From: Prorocentrum cordatum
Taxonomy: Eukaryota > Sar > Dinophyceae > Prorocentrales > Prorocentraceae
Direction: 5' to 3'
Assembly: GCA_963575745.1 (NCBI GenBank)
Contig: CAUYUJ010022504.1
Span: 520,159 to 584,158, forward strand
Length of the DNA stretch: 64,000 bases
Part shown: positions 31,205 through 40,909 of the stretch, piece by piece
Layout of the letters: every line of letters starts with the position of its first letter
Position numbering within the stretch: position 1 is the first letter of the stretch
Made by a program: the position numbers and the translations under genes
The notes under the pieces: generated by a model
Told to the model about the DNA's origin: nothing
Seen by the model: the letters and a program-made list of their open reading frames with translations, nothing else
The model's database searches: none

Positions 31205-31463
31205 CAACAACATCGTCAGCATCGTCATCATCATCATCATCATCATCGTCATCAGCATCATCATCATCATGATCATCATCGTCGTTATCATCATCATCGT
31301 CATCATCAGCATCCTCATAATCCGCATCAGCAGCAGCATCATCATCGTCAGCATCATCACCAGCATCATCATCATCATCATCAGCATCATCATCAGCAGC
31401 AGCATCGTCGTCGCCATCATCAGCAGCAGCAGCACCACCATCCTCATCAGCATCATCAACATC

Positions 31464-31497
<34 letters not shown>

Positions 31498-32440
31498 TCA
31501 CCAACATCAGCATCATCATCATCAGCATCATCATCAGCAACAGCATCACCAGCAGCAGCATCAGCAGCATCAATCTGAGCATCAGCATCAGCAACATCAT
31601 CAGCAGCATCAGCATCACCATCATCATCATCAGCAGCATCATCATCATAATCATCATCAGCAGCAGCATCACAATCATCGTCATCAGCATAAACATCTCA
31701 TCAGCATCATCATCATCAGCAGCAGCATCATCATCATCATCATCATCGTCATCAGCATCATCATCATCAGCATCATCATCACCATCATCGGCATCATCAT
31801 CATCGGCATCATCATCAGCATCATCAGCATCACCATCATCATCCTCATTCTCCGCATCATCATCATCATCATCATCATCAAGATCAGCTTCATCATCATC
31901 AGCAGCATCATCATCAGCATAGTCATTGTCATCATCATCAGCAGCATCATCATCAGCAGCAGCATCATCAGCATCATCATCAGCATCATCAGCATCACCA
32001 TCATCATCATCATCAGCAGCAGCAGCATGATCATCATCGGCATCAGCATCAGCATCAGCATCATCATCGTCGTCAGCCTCATCGGCATCGTCATCGTCAT
32101 CATCATCACCATCATCGCCATCAGCATCATACGCATTACCAGCAGCATCATCATCATCAGCAGCAGCAGCATCAGCATCATCATCACCATCATAAATGTC
32201 AACATCAGCATCATCATCCTCACCATCGTAATCATCATCATCATCAGCAGCAACATCAACAACATCAGCATCATCATCATCATCATCATCATCACCATCA
32301 TCATCATCATCCGCATCATCATCACCATCATCATCATCATCATCATCATCAACATCACCAGCAGCATAATCATCATCATCATCCTCTTCCTCATCCTCCC
32401 CATCCTACCCATCCTACCCATCCTGCTCCTCCTCCGCATC
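31205..32440. repeat. CAT/CAG microsatellite, 1.2 kb
   Basis: Imperfect (CAT)n interspersed with CAG, CAA and CGT triplets. Open frames give Met/Leu, Ile/Ser or His/Gln runs and are not genes. It is the right-hand continuation of the array split by N3. Confidence 0.95.
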
Positions 32441-32660
32441 CTCTTCTTATCCGCCGGCCCCCTTGTGGGGCCACCAGGCTGTAGGCCCGTGATTCGCAGT
32501 TTCCTGTACCAGTCGTAGGTTGTAGTTTCCAGTGTTACAGTTCTGCTTCTTGCTGGTTACTGTAACTAGTTGATTGACCGCGCGAGGGGGGGGAGGCCCA
32601 AACGGGATTTTTAGCACCCCCTGGGCGCGTTGTCTGAATTGCTGGGGGGGCTCGAAATCG
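32441..32660. other. Spacer without recognisable gene
   Basis: Unique-looking sequence between the microsatellite and the 73-bp tandem repeat. No motif recognised. Confidence 0.5.
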
Positions 32661-32903
32661 ACACCCCTCACACAGATCGGCGGGGTCAGGGTCCAAAAAC
32701 ACACGGGATTTGTCACATTTCTGAAATTCGGTGCCACCCCTCATGCAGATCCGCGGGGTCAGGGTCCAAAAACACACGGGATTTGCTACATTTCTGAAAT
32801 TCGGTGCCACCCCTCACGCAGATCCGCGGGGACAGGGTCCAAAAACACAAGGGATTTGCTACATGTTTGAAATTCGGTGCCACGCCTTACGCAGATCCGC
32901 GGG
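32661..32903. repeat. 73-bp tandem repeat, left part
   Basis: Three and a third units containing CAGATCCGCGGGGTCAGGG, CCAAAAACAC, GGGATTTG and TTTCTGAAATTCGGTGCCAC. The array is interrupted at GCGGG by copia element N4 and resumes at 39804. Confidence 0.9.
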
Positions 32904-32992
32904 TGCAACGCTCCTTTGACACAAATGAGCTGCGGACGTCAAACGATATCGATAAGAACAGATACCACTGATTGTGCACGTGAAGGGAAACA
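32904..32992 (-). repeat. N4 3' LTR, 89 bp
   Basis: TGTTTCCC…GTTGCA on minus. Identical over all 89 bp to 39720-39808. Unusually short for a copia LTR. The polypurine tract (minus GAGAGGGGG, 32993-33001) lies immediately upstream. Confidence 0.96.
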
Positions 32993-33207
32993 CCCCCTCT
33001 CGGACGCAGCGGACAGCGGGCCAAAGCCCCACTCCCGCGGCGCCAAGGCCGCGCATGCCTGCAGGCCTCTCGCCCGCCAGGTCCGTGCACGGCCGACCAC
33101 TCTCAATGCACGTCGTCCGCGCCTCCCGCATCAGTGCGGGACCTCTAGGTCCGTGGAAAAGAAAAGGAAAGAAAGAAAACTCATGCATCTGCCCGGCGCC
33201 ATGCACC

Positions 33208-36200
33208 CTAGAGAGTGCGATGGAGCCGGCTGCCCTCGTCGCGCACCTTAAAGCCCATAGCCTCAAAATGCCGCCTCAGATGTGTCTGGTCCAGCGCCTT
33301 TGTGAACGCATCGGCCGGGCTCTGGAGCCCCGGCACGTGCTTGATCTCCACTTTGCCTGCCTTGACCTGGTCCTGCAGCCACAAGAATCTCGTGTCTATA
33401 TGGCGGACAGCGCCAAGGCCTTGCCGCGTGGCGATGCCCTCGGCCGCCACGCTGTCACTGCGCAGTAGTGGCCTCTCTAGATGCTGCAAGCCGAAATCGT
33501 GGAGCATTGACTGAAGCCCCAGAGCGTGGCTCGCACCCTTCAGCATCGCATAGTACTCGGACTCCCCTGAAGACAGCGCGACTGTGGTCTGCTGAGTGGA
33601 AGCGTGCTTCACGAGATGGGAGCCGAGCATGAGCATCATGCCACTGCGCGACTTCCTGGTGGTAGCCTCGCCAGCCCAGTCAGCGTCTACAAAGATCTCG
33701 ACGCGCGTGGGGACTTCCTGCAGCTTGAACACCAGCGAGCCGGCCCTGGCCTGCTTGAGATATCGTCCCAGGCGCTTCAAGTCTATCATGTCCGACTCGC
33801 GTGGCGTCTTCATCGACTTGGCCAGAGAAGACGCTATGTAGCTGAGGTCCGGCCTGTCCTGCCCGATGTAGCTCGCGCGCATGACCAGCGAGCGGTAGAG
33901 CTTGGACTGTGCGTCGTCGAGCGTCTGGGACTGCGAGGCTTCTATCATCTCGGTCACGCTCTTCTTGACCGCAGGCGTCTGCACCGGCTTGGCGTCGCAC
34001 AGGTGCAGGTCTCGAAGGATCATGTCGACGTGACGGACGTCAGACTCGATACGTGCTTCGCCTGCGGCGGGATCCCAGATGAGCACGCGGTTCAGGTAGA
34101 CCGTGCTCTGGACCCCTTCGGCCGCCGAGGAGAGGCGGCCCGTGACCTTGTAGTCATACTTCTTCAGCAACTCGTCGAACCAGGCCTCGTCGTCTGCATA
34201 CATCAGCCCGCCGAAGTCGTCGCCATGCACCTCGAGGGCGATGTCACGCCCTGGGTGCCACAGGATGGCGGGGCTCGACTTCCCCTGCAGGAGCTCGACG
34301 GACTTGAGCAGCTCGACGTAGTCTCCCTGCCAGACCTGGCTCGCATCCATCGTGCCGTACATCGTGCGAAGGAGAAGCCCGGCAAGCGGCTCCTCCTCGC
34401 CCTGACGCTCCTCGGGTGGAAGCTCCACCCAGAGGCGCCTCTGCACGTGCCCGTAGAAGTGGGCACGCGACACGTCGTAGAACTTGTACAGCACCTCGCG
34501 GGGCTCCGAGCTCTGGAACTGCTCGAACGCCCTGCTGAGGAAAAGGCTGACCAGCGCCTTGAACGCCTCCAGCGGTGGCGTCCCCGAAAAGAGGTCCTGC
34601 TGCGGCGGCAGCAGCCCCTCGGCGCGCCGGCGGACCTTCATCTCCCGTGCCACGAGCCTCGAGCGATACAGCGGTCGCTCGAGGTCCCCCTTGTTGGTGT
34701 CCATCCACCGCGTGTCGATGGCGCGACCTCCCTCCGCCTCCATCTCGCGGCGTGGAACCTTCTTCCACACTCCGCGGCTACGGCGCCACTCCAGCTCCTC
34801 AGCCCTGGCCTCCTTCACCTTCAGCGGGTCGAGGAAGCCCCCGCGGACGTCGTCCACGAACGCCTCCGCCTCCTGGTCCATGTCCTCGGCGTGCGGCGAG
34901 GGCCCGGCGGTGAAGCCCGCCAGGTCAGACAGCGATTCTCGAGCTCGAAGTTCCTCCCTGAGGCCGCGAAGGATGGCTCTGACCAGGCGGGGTGGGTACA
35001 CCTGCGCCCTTAGAGCCCTCTTGTCACCGAGCAAGTGCACGTGCCGGTAGGGTTCGCCGCCGATTGACGGGCAGCGGCACTCCCCAGCAAGGATGCCGGC
35101 CAAGACCTGTGAGTTCGTCAGCCAGCCCGTCTCCTTGCGCACGAATGCCTCGCGCCCATCGGGCCCCCGAGCGTGGAGGCCCCAGCGGCACATCGGGCCG
35201 CGCACCAAGTACGCGCCCGGCAACTCCTTGACCCTCTGGACGCACGGCCGCGACCAGGAGGATGCGCCCCAGGGGTGCTCGAGCAGGAAAAGTGCTCCTC
35301 GCTGATGCCTGCTCTCGCACACCTTCATGGAGAACTCCAGGTGCGTCTCGCCCTCGAGGACCTCGGAAGCCACGATGCCCTCGTCCCGCTTGAAGTTGCT
35401 GAGCTGCCTGAGCTTGGAGAAGACCGTGCACGGCGGTGAGGTCACCGTGAGGAGAGGGTCGTCCTCCAGCAGCTTCTTCATGGCTGCTCGGCGGTGGTCC
35501 TCGCGAAGCAAGTCCCAGCCGGCGTAGAGGTCCGCCGCGAGGCCTGCTGTCAGGGCCATGCCGAGCGCCTTACCCTTGAAGCGCTCGGGCGAGTAGACCT
35601 CTGCGAGGTCGACCCCGTTGATCTCGGTCAACAGCGCGGATACCTCCTTCAGCTCCTTGATCGACATGGCGTTGTCGCCGATCAGGTCCGTGGCGCTCAC
35701 CAGCGCCAGGATCTCCCTGTAGACCTTGCCCTTGACCTCGTCAAAGGCGCCGACGTCCATGGAGCTGCCAGCCCGCGCAGCTGGCCCTGCCAAGTCCTCC
35801 ATGTCGCCTCCTCCTCTAGCCCCCTCTGGGCTAGGCGCGGGCTGTACCAGCCCGGCGGACGCTGCCGCGCTCGCCGGTCCAGCCGACGAGCTCGAGCCTC
35901 CGTCCACGATCATCTGCCCGTGGAGGTCCGGCTCGCTCCCGGCTCTCTTGAGCCCCCTTGGCCCGTCTCGCAACTGCGGCGGGCGGCGCTCCTCGGCGGA
36001 TACGCTCGCAGCACGCTTCCTCGATGCTGCCGGTGGCGTCGCCGGGGCGCTCGCACGTGGACCTGCCCTGGCCACGTCCGCGCCGGGTCCTGCCGCGGCG
36101 CCTCCTCCGCCGCTGGCCGCGGCGGCTCCTCCGCCGCTGGCTGCGGCCGCTCCAGGCTGGGGCGCCGGCTGCGCCGCGCTCTCCTCCGCCTGAGCCTCGC

Positions 36201-37572
36201 GAGCACTCGCCCTCAAGTGGTGCTCCGCCAGTCTCCGCTGGCCTGCCGAGTCCTTCATCAGCTCGGCCTCGATGCGATCGCGGCACTCTTGAGAGTGCGC
36301 GACCCGCGCCGACCCCCTTGCCATGAGGTCTGCGCAACCTGGACACCCCGGAGTGGCTCCGAAGCGTTCGATGTCCTTCTTGAGTACGTAGCGCCTCCTG
36401 ACCACGGTGTCGTGGTCCTCCTGCGTGTCTCTGGTCACGGTGATCGGGCCCACGGGCTGCGCGAGCAACGCCGCGGGGGAAACCTCCCACGGCAGCCCAG
36501 CAAGCCTGCCCCATGACCCTGGCGCCTCCGGTGACCATGCATGGGCTCGATGTAGGCGCTTGAAGCCCTGGGCCCGCACTACACCCGACTGCGTCATGAC
36601 GAGCAGCGCGCCTGTCCGCGAGTGGTAGCCCACGAAGTGCCCCATGAGCATCTTGGGGGCCACCGTGCTCCTCTCGTCTCCGACTCCGAGAGGTCGGTAG
36701 TGCACCCTCTCGCCGAACTCCGCCGCGAACTTCCTCCAGGGGCGGCCGCGCCTCCGCTGCTCGGCCGACATGCCGTCAACGCCGAGCCTGAACTTGGAGA
36801 TGGAGTCCGCGGCAAACTGGGGCAGCCACCTGGCGATGGGATGCCCGGGCGAGATCTCGAAGCCGAAGGACTTCTGCATGGAGAAGAAGTTCGCTCGGAT
36901 GACCTTCACCTCCTTCACGCTGGCTTCGACCTCGCCGTTGCTCTCGTGCTCGCCCTTGGGCGACTCCTGCGGGATGCACTCGACATGCTGGCCCACACCA
37001 ACCATCACTGCATTCTTGATCGCACAGATGCTCGCCTCGCCGTCGGACTTGAGCACGACGCGGCGGTGCCCGAGGTGCTTCAAGAAGCCCACGAGCCACT
37101 TGACCACGAAGTCGGACGCGGTCTTGTCCTTGACGGCGGTCGCCCCCTTCATGCCGTACTTGCGGTCCGTCACCACTAAGATGGGGATGGAGCCGTCGTC
37201 CTCCACGTCCTGGACCTTCTCCCCGATGAAGGCGAAGTCCATGCTGACGACCGGGTCGGCGCCATCACGATCCTCAGGTCGCCGGGCGTGCTGGGCGCCC
37301 AGGCCGGCTGCCCGCGCGCACTCCTCGCACCACGAGCGGTAGACCGCGTGTCCGGATGCCAAGTGCTGCTCCCGCTCGGCCTGCGTCGGCGCCCTGCCAC
37401 GGCGCGCGACGCGAGCGGGTGCCACTTCCGGCGCCTGCTGCTCCTCCTCCTGGCCCACGTCTAAGTCCGTGAGCGGCGCTGGGCCCGGGCTCCCAGCAAC
37501 AGCGCCGCCTCCTCCCGGCCTTACGGCCAGGCCTGCCGGTGAGGGACTGGCGACCCGCCGTCGACCGGGCAC
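33208..37572 (-). CDS. pol: N4 Pol: integrase, methyltransferase-like, RT, RNase H
   Basis: A 1454-codon frame (GTG at 37572 as annotated) overlapping the Gag frame by 52 bp in the -1 frame. Integrase: HX4H and CEEC zinc motif (residues 70-85), D112, D177, E214 (DD36E). A C-x2-C…HSQEC motif follows at 410-430. Then an Ala/Gly-rich linker, and at about 655-880 a methyltransferase-like region with VTSPPCTVFS (713-715 PPC) and LLEHPWGASSW. RT: FYDVSRAHFY (D1033) and EVHGDD (1116-1119). RNase H: FVDADWAG (D1296), SSGESEY (E1338), LLRSDS (D1373) and SPADAFTK (D1421). All catalytic positions are intact, so the copy is probably functional. Confidence 0.93.
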   Translation of the reverse strand: MPGRRRVASPSPAGLAVRPGGGGAVAGSPGPAPLTDLDVGQEEEQQAPEVAPARVARRGRAPTQAEREQHLASGHAVYRSWCEECARAAGLGAQHARRPEDRDGADPVVSMDFAFIGEKVQDVEDDGSIPILVVTDRKYGMKGATAVKDKTASDFVVKWLVGFLKHLGHRRVVLKSDGEASICAIKNAVMVGVGQHVECIPQESPKGEHESNGEVEASVKEVKVIRANFFSMQKSFGFEISPGHPIARWLPQFAADSISKFRLGVDGMSAEQRRRGRPWRKFAAEFGERVHYRPLGVGDERSTVAPKMLMGHFVGYHSRTGALLVMTQSGVVRAQGFKRLHRAHAWSPEAPGSWGRLAGLPWEVSPAALLAQPVGPITVTRDTQEDHDTVVRRRYVLKKDIERFGATPGCPGCADLMARGSARVAHSQECRDRIEAELMKDSAGQRRLAEHHLRASAREAQAEESAAQPAPQPGAAAASGGGAAAASGGGGAAAGPGADVARAGPRASAPATPPAASRKRAASVSAEERRPPQLRDGPRGLKRAGSEPDLHGQMIVDGGSSSSAGPASAAASAGLVQPAPSPEGARGGGDMEDLAGPAARAGSSMDVGAFDEVKGKVYREILALVSATDLIGDNAMSIKELKEVSALLTEINGVDLAEVYSPERFKGKALGMALTAGLAADLYAGWDLLREDHRRAAMKKLLEDDPLLTVTSPPCTVFSKLRQLSNFKRDEGIVASEVLEGETHLEFSMKVCESRHQRGALFLLEHPWGASSWSRPCVQRVKELPGAYLVRGPMCRWGLHARGPDGREAFVRKETGWLTNSQVLAGILAGECRCPSIGGEPYRHVHLLGDKRALRAQVYPPRLVRAILRGLREELRARESLSDLAGFTAGPSPHAEDMDQEAEAFVDDVRGGFLDPLKVKEARAEELEWRRSRGVWKKVPRREMEAEGGRAIDTRWMDTNKGDLERPLYRSRLVAREMKVRRRAEGLLPPQQDLFSGTPPLEAFKALVSLFLSRAFEQFQSSEPREVLYKFYDVSRAHFYGHVQRRLWVELPPEERQGEEEPLAGLLLRTMYGTMDASQVWQGDYVELLKSVELLQGKSSPAILWHPGRDIALEVHGDDFGGLMYADDEAWFDELLKKYDYKVTGRLSSAAEGVQSTVYLNRVLIWDPAAGEARIESDVRHVDMILRDLHLCDAKPVQTPAVKKSVTEMIEASQSQTLDDAQSKLYRSLVMRASYIGQDRPDLSYIASSLAKSMKTPRESDMIDLKRLGRYLKQARAGSLVFKLQEVPTRVEIFVDADWAGEATTRKSRSGMMLMLGSHLVKHASTQQTTVALSSGESEYYAMLKGASHALGLQSMLHDFGLQHLERPLLRSDSVAAEGIATRQGLGAVRHIDTRFLWLQDQVKAGKVEIKHVPGLQSPADAFTKALDQTHLRRHFEAMGFKVRDEGSRLHRTL
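34993..35610 (-). other. Methyltransferase-like domain in N4 Pol
   Basis: Residues about 655-860 of Pol, between integrase and RT. LAEVYSPERFKGKALGMALT resembles a SAM-binding start, VTSPPCTVFS resembles the Pro-Cys loop of cytosine-5 methyltransferases, and LFLLEHPWGASSW sits where the ENV motif is found. The left copia element (1-5543) lacks this region. Activity is unproven. Confidence 0.55.
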
Positions 37573-39434
37573 AGGTCCCAGCTCTCGCGGTGGTCGCCGA
37601 ACGAGACCCTCCTGACGTGGCCTCCCTCGTTCTTCTTGATGTAGCCTGCGTAGATGCCCTTCTCAACGTACAGAGGCACCACGCCCGGCTCGCTCCACAC
37701 AGCATCACGGATGAGAGCGTCAACGCGGTTCACGATGTCCGAGCCGGCCGGGAGGATGTAGCCACCCTCCTTTGTCAGCCATGTGGCCCGACCCGTGCGG
37801 TGAGTCTGCGAGGCCGAGACCAGCGGTTTGTGGATGCTGGCCAAGCGCGCCTTCAGTCTGATCGGCTCGCTCCACTCGGATCGCCCTTGGATGCATACCC
37901 CGCCCGAGTCGGCTATGATCTCACCGCTGGCCGTCCGATAGCTCGCGTTCGGATCGGCCGGGAGCCTCTCGCCCTTGGTGTTCTCAGGGAAGGTGGTCAC
38001 GGCCGCGCCCGAGTCAAACGTGAACCTGATCCACTCCTGGTCGTCGACGGTCTCGTCGAAGCTGTTGAGCTCAAACGCGCGCAGCTCGAAGGAGCCGAGG
38101 TTCGTGGAGCCCACCTGGCTCGCTGAGGGCGGAAGGCTGGTGACCGTGCTGTTGTTGCCGTCCTCCCAGTTGTCTCCGTGCACCGGCTGGCCCGAGCTCG
38201 ACGCGGCACCGGGCTCGAAGGAGTTGGTGTCCCAGCGGCGGTTCTTGCCCTTGGACTTGTCCTTGTCTGTGTCCTTGCCCTTACCTTTGCCTTCGCCGCC
38301 CTTGCCGTCGCCGGTCTTCCCGCCAGGCAGGCGGGCAGTGCACTCATTCGACGTATGGCCCCAGCCACTGCAACGCCAGCACTGCACCGTCCGCTTGTCA
38401 CGCGGCTTGGGAGTCTGGCCCTTCTTGCCGTTCTTGTCACCCTTGCCTTTGGACTTGCCCTTGCCTCCTTTGTACAGCGAGTCAACGTCCATCGGGTCAC
38501 CTCGCTTCCGTCGGAGGAGGGCACCTTGCGACTGTCTCGACTCCAGGAAGCTCCGGATCTCCTCTACGACCTTCTCCGACGTGTCTAGCCTATGCTTGTT
38601 CATCGCGAGGTGGAGTTCGAGCTCTTCCGGCACCATGGTCTCCAGGGCCGCGACCTTCGCGTCGTCGTCGACCACCTTGCCCATGCCATCTGCCTTCTTC
38701 CTCTCGTACCGGCGGATGAGCTTCTCCCATTCCTCGAGCTTCGCGTACAGGTCGCTGAGGGTGCACCGCTGCGGGTTCATGATCTGCTTCAAGAGAACGC
38801 GGCGCTTGCCCCCTGACGCTGGGTCCCAGCGCCGGATGAGCTTCCTCATCGCCTCAGCGCCGTTGCCCTTGGGAGTGTTCATCACTAGGGCAAAGCTCTC
38901 ACCCTCGGTCAGCGTCTGGAGTGCGACGTAAAGCTGGCTGACCTTCTCGCGGAGGTCCGGAATGAACTCATCTTCGTCATCGTCGTCGCTGCCGAACCGC
39001 GCCTCCAGAACCTCCATGCTGATCACCGTGGTCTCCTGCGCCTGGTTCTCCACCCACTCCAGCAACTTGCGGAACTGCTCTCCGAAGATCGCCGTCAGGT
39101 ACGCATTGGTCTTGCGGTACCATTCCAGGAACTTGGCTTCCTCATTCTTGAAGATGGAGGGCTTGCCCAACCCCTTGGTGTCTACAAGGGAGAAGGCCGG
39201 CGCAGACGACTTCTCCTTGCGTTCTTCAGATAGCTTCTGCACAGCGTCGCCGAGCTGCTCGGCCAGACGTGGCAGATCACCCTGCGCCTGCACCTGCCGA
39301 GCGAGCTCCGTCCTGATCTGCACGTTCTGCTGCTGCATCTGCTCTGCCTGCTGGGACAGCTGGGCGTTCTGGATCCTCAGCGCTTCCACAGCGGACTGCA
39401 GGCTAGCCAAGGCCTGCCTCTCCTGCTCATTCAT
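37521..39434 (-). CDS. gag: N4 Gag-protease
   Basis: 637 codons from ATG 39434-39432, TAA at 37521. It starts with a Gln-rich predicted coiled coil (residues 1-70), followed by a Gag capsid-like region (KFLEWYRKTNAYLTAIF … RKLIRRWDPASGGKR). A Gly/Lys-rich linker leads to the zinc knuckle CWRCSGWGHTSNEC (CX2CX4HX4C). The C-terminal part has FTFDSGAAVTTF, a retropepsin-like D-S-G-A active site. Gag and protease are therefore on one ORF and Pol on the next, overlapping in the -1 frame; I saw no classic slippery heptamer in the 52-bp overlap. In the left copia element the same domains are in one continuous frame. Confidence 0.93.
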   Translation of the reverse strand: MNEQERQALASLQSAVEALRIQNAQLSQQAEQMQQQNVQIRTELARQVQAQGDLPRLAEQLGDAVQKLSEERKEKSSAPAFSLVDTKGLGKPSIFKNEEAKFLEWYRKTNAYLTAIFGEQFRKLLEWVENQAQETTVISMEVLEARFGSDDDDEDEFIPDLREKVSQLYVALQTLTEGESFALVMNTPKGNGAEAMRKLIRRWDPASGGKRRVLLKQIMNPQRCTLSDLYAKLEEWEKLIRRYERKKADGMGKVVDDDAKVAALETMVPEELELHLAMNKHRLDTSEKVVEEIRSFLESRQSQGALLRRKRGDPMDVDSLYKGGKGKSKGKGDKNGKKGQTPKPRDKRTVQCWRCSGWGHTSNECTARLPGGKTGDGKGGEGKGKGKDTDKDKSKGKNRRWDTNSFEPGAASSSGQPVHGDNWEDGNNSTVTSLPPSASQVGSTNLGSFELRAFELNSFDETVDDQEWIRFTFDSGAAVTTFPENTKGERLPADPNASYRTASGEIIADSGGVCIQGRSEWSEPIRLKARLASIHKPLVSASQTHRTGRATWLTKEGGYILPAGSDIVNRVDALIRDAVWSEPGVVPLYVEKGIYAGYIKKNEGGHVRRVSFGDHRESWDLCPVDGGSPVPHRQAWP

Positions 39435-39707
39435 TGCAGCTGCCTGCGCTTGACGTAGTTGAGGTACTCACCGAGCACCGCCCAGAAGCCCTTGAGAAAC
39501 TTCTGCTTCAGCACCTTCGCCACCACGTGGCGCCAGCGGCGCTGCACTCTCCCGTCGGTTTGCTTGACCGAAGCCTCTGCCTCGTCCGTCACCAGCAGCC
39601 ACACGCCAGCAGCACCGATATCGCCGACGCCGTGGCTGGCGTGGGCAGGGCGGGCCGCGCGGGAGCGCGGCCTGGGGCTGGTGCGCGCGAGCGCCGGATA
39701 GACCGAC

Positions 39708-39719
39708 GCTCCGCTACCA
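39708..39719 (-). promoter_or_regulatory. N4 primer binding site
   Basis: Minus TGGTAGCGGAGC starts at the base after the 5' LTR. It is complementary to a tRNA ending GCUCCGCUACCA, initiator-Met-like by comparison with known copia elements. Confidence 0.8.
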
Positions 39720-39808
39720 TGCAACGCTCCTTTGACACAAATGAGCTGCGGACGTCAAACGATATCGATAAGAACAGATACCACTGATTGTGCACGTGAA
39801 GGGAAACA
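39720..39808 (-). repeat. N4 5' LTR, 89 bp
   Basis: Identical to the 3' LTR. Both ends are TG…CA. It should contain the promoter; a TGACGTC palindrome is present, but no TATA box is evident, as is usual in dinoflagellates. Confidence 0.96.
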
Positions 39809-39950
39809 GCGGGGTCTGGGTCACAAAACACAAGGGATTTGCTACATTTCTGAAATTCGGTGCCACCCCTCACGCAGATCCGCGGGGCCAGGGTCCAAAA
39901 ACATATGGGATTTGCCACATTTCTGAAATTCGGTGCCACCCCTCCCACGC
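39809..39950. repeat. 73-bp tandem repeat, right part
   Basis: Two units of the same repeat as 32661-32903, starting with the GCGGG target duplication. Confidence 0.88.
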
Positions 39951-40231
39951 CTTCTCAGAAGCCCCCGCGCCCACCGAGGACCACGCCCCCGTGAGCGGCT
40001 CGAAGCGTCCTTCTCTGAAGGGACTGCGTTTCTGCTCCCTCGGATGTTGCCAGAAATGCCCCTGACCCGAGGTGCCCCCCAGGATTTCCAAGGAGGCCCC
40101 CACGGCCTCCAGAGCACTCCCCACGAGGTCCAGAGGGCCCCAGGGGCTCAAAGATTCAACGAAAAGCTGGGTGCACCTTCGGCCAGGAGCACCTTTAGCA
40201 ACCCAGACTCTGTCAGCGCCTCGCGGCACCA
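39951..40231. other. Spacer without recognisable gene
   Basis: GC-rich sequence with a short GGCCTCC/GGGCCCC pattern. No coding signal recognised. Confidence 0.5.
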
Positions 40232-40909
40232 GAAAAAAAAATGGCCTGGCGACGGACCCAACCATATGCTGTTGTAAATAACGCGTTGTGGGTGCCGCTT
40301 TCGGTGGAGCCCCCTTATGGGAGGGACGTGCCGTATTGGGTGGGGGAGACGCATGCGGGCGGTGCCCCTCGCTGGAGCTCCCGATGAGGCCACGAAACGC
40401 TGCACGTGTTGGGGGAAGCGCATGCGGGCGGCCCCAGTGGGACCTTTGGTAGAGCTCCCTACGGGGCCGCGAAATGCTGTACTGGGTGGAGGCTGACGCA
40501 TGCCGGCGGTGCCAATGGGGCTAGGGTGGTACTCCGTATGGGACCACGAAACGCTGTACTGGGAATGGGAGACGCATGCGGGCGGTGCCACTGGGGCCTT
40601 CCGTGGAGCTCCCGATGGGGCCACGCAACGATGTATTGGGTGGGGGGTCGCATGCGGGCGGGCCGCTGGGGGGCGGTGGCTGACGCATGCGGGCGGTGCC
40701 AGAGGGGGCTTCGGTGGGGCTCCTTATGGGTCCACGAAACGCTGTACTGAAACGCAGGGAGGGGGGAGGAGGGGGAGGAGGAGGAGGAGGAGGAGGAGGA
40801 GGAGGAGGAGGAGGGAGGAGGAAGGAAGGAGGGAAGGAGGGAGAGAGGGAACGCGGGGACCGGTTCTTTAAAACGAGAACCCAACACCACAGGATGGCTG
40901 GGAAAAAAA
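40232..40909 (+). repeat. Satellite module S2: leader, units, GGA tract, tail
   Basis: Leader at 40243-40290 (GGCCTGGCGACGGACCCAAC, then ATATGCTGTTGT). About five units follow (40300-40750) with GCATGCGGGCGG, GGTGGAGCTCC and GGGGCCACGAAACGCTGTAC. Then (GGA)n at 40757-40850 and the tail at 40850-40909 (AACGCGGGGACC…AACACCACAGGATGG). Confidence 0.9.

Larger units (their letters stand above)
32904..39808 (-). mobile_element. N4: complete Ty1/copia retrotransposon, 6.9 kb
   Basis: Bounded by identical 89-bp direct repeats that start TG and end CA on minus (39808-39720 and 32992-32904). They are flanked by the 5-bp duplication GCGGG (32899-32903 and 39804-39808 equivalents outside the LTRs: GCGGG before 32904 and GCGGG after 39808). 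The primer binding site TGGTAGCGGAGC abuts the 5' LTR and a GAGAGGGGG polypurine tract abuts the 3' LTR. Gag-Pro and Pol are open. Identical LTRs mean a very recent insertion, into a 73-bp tandem repeat. Confidence 0.97.

Noticed and set aside
30704-32518. Met/Leu- and Ile/Ser-rich frames of 160-330 codons
   Set aside because: Translations of the CAT/CAG microsatellite.
32904-32992. Weak similarity of the N4 LTR (CCGCAGCTCATTTGTGTC) to the spliced leader
   Set aside because: Needs several gaps and mismatches; not distinguishable from chance, unlike 5674-5697.
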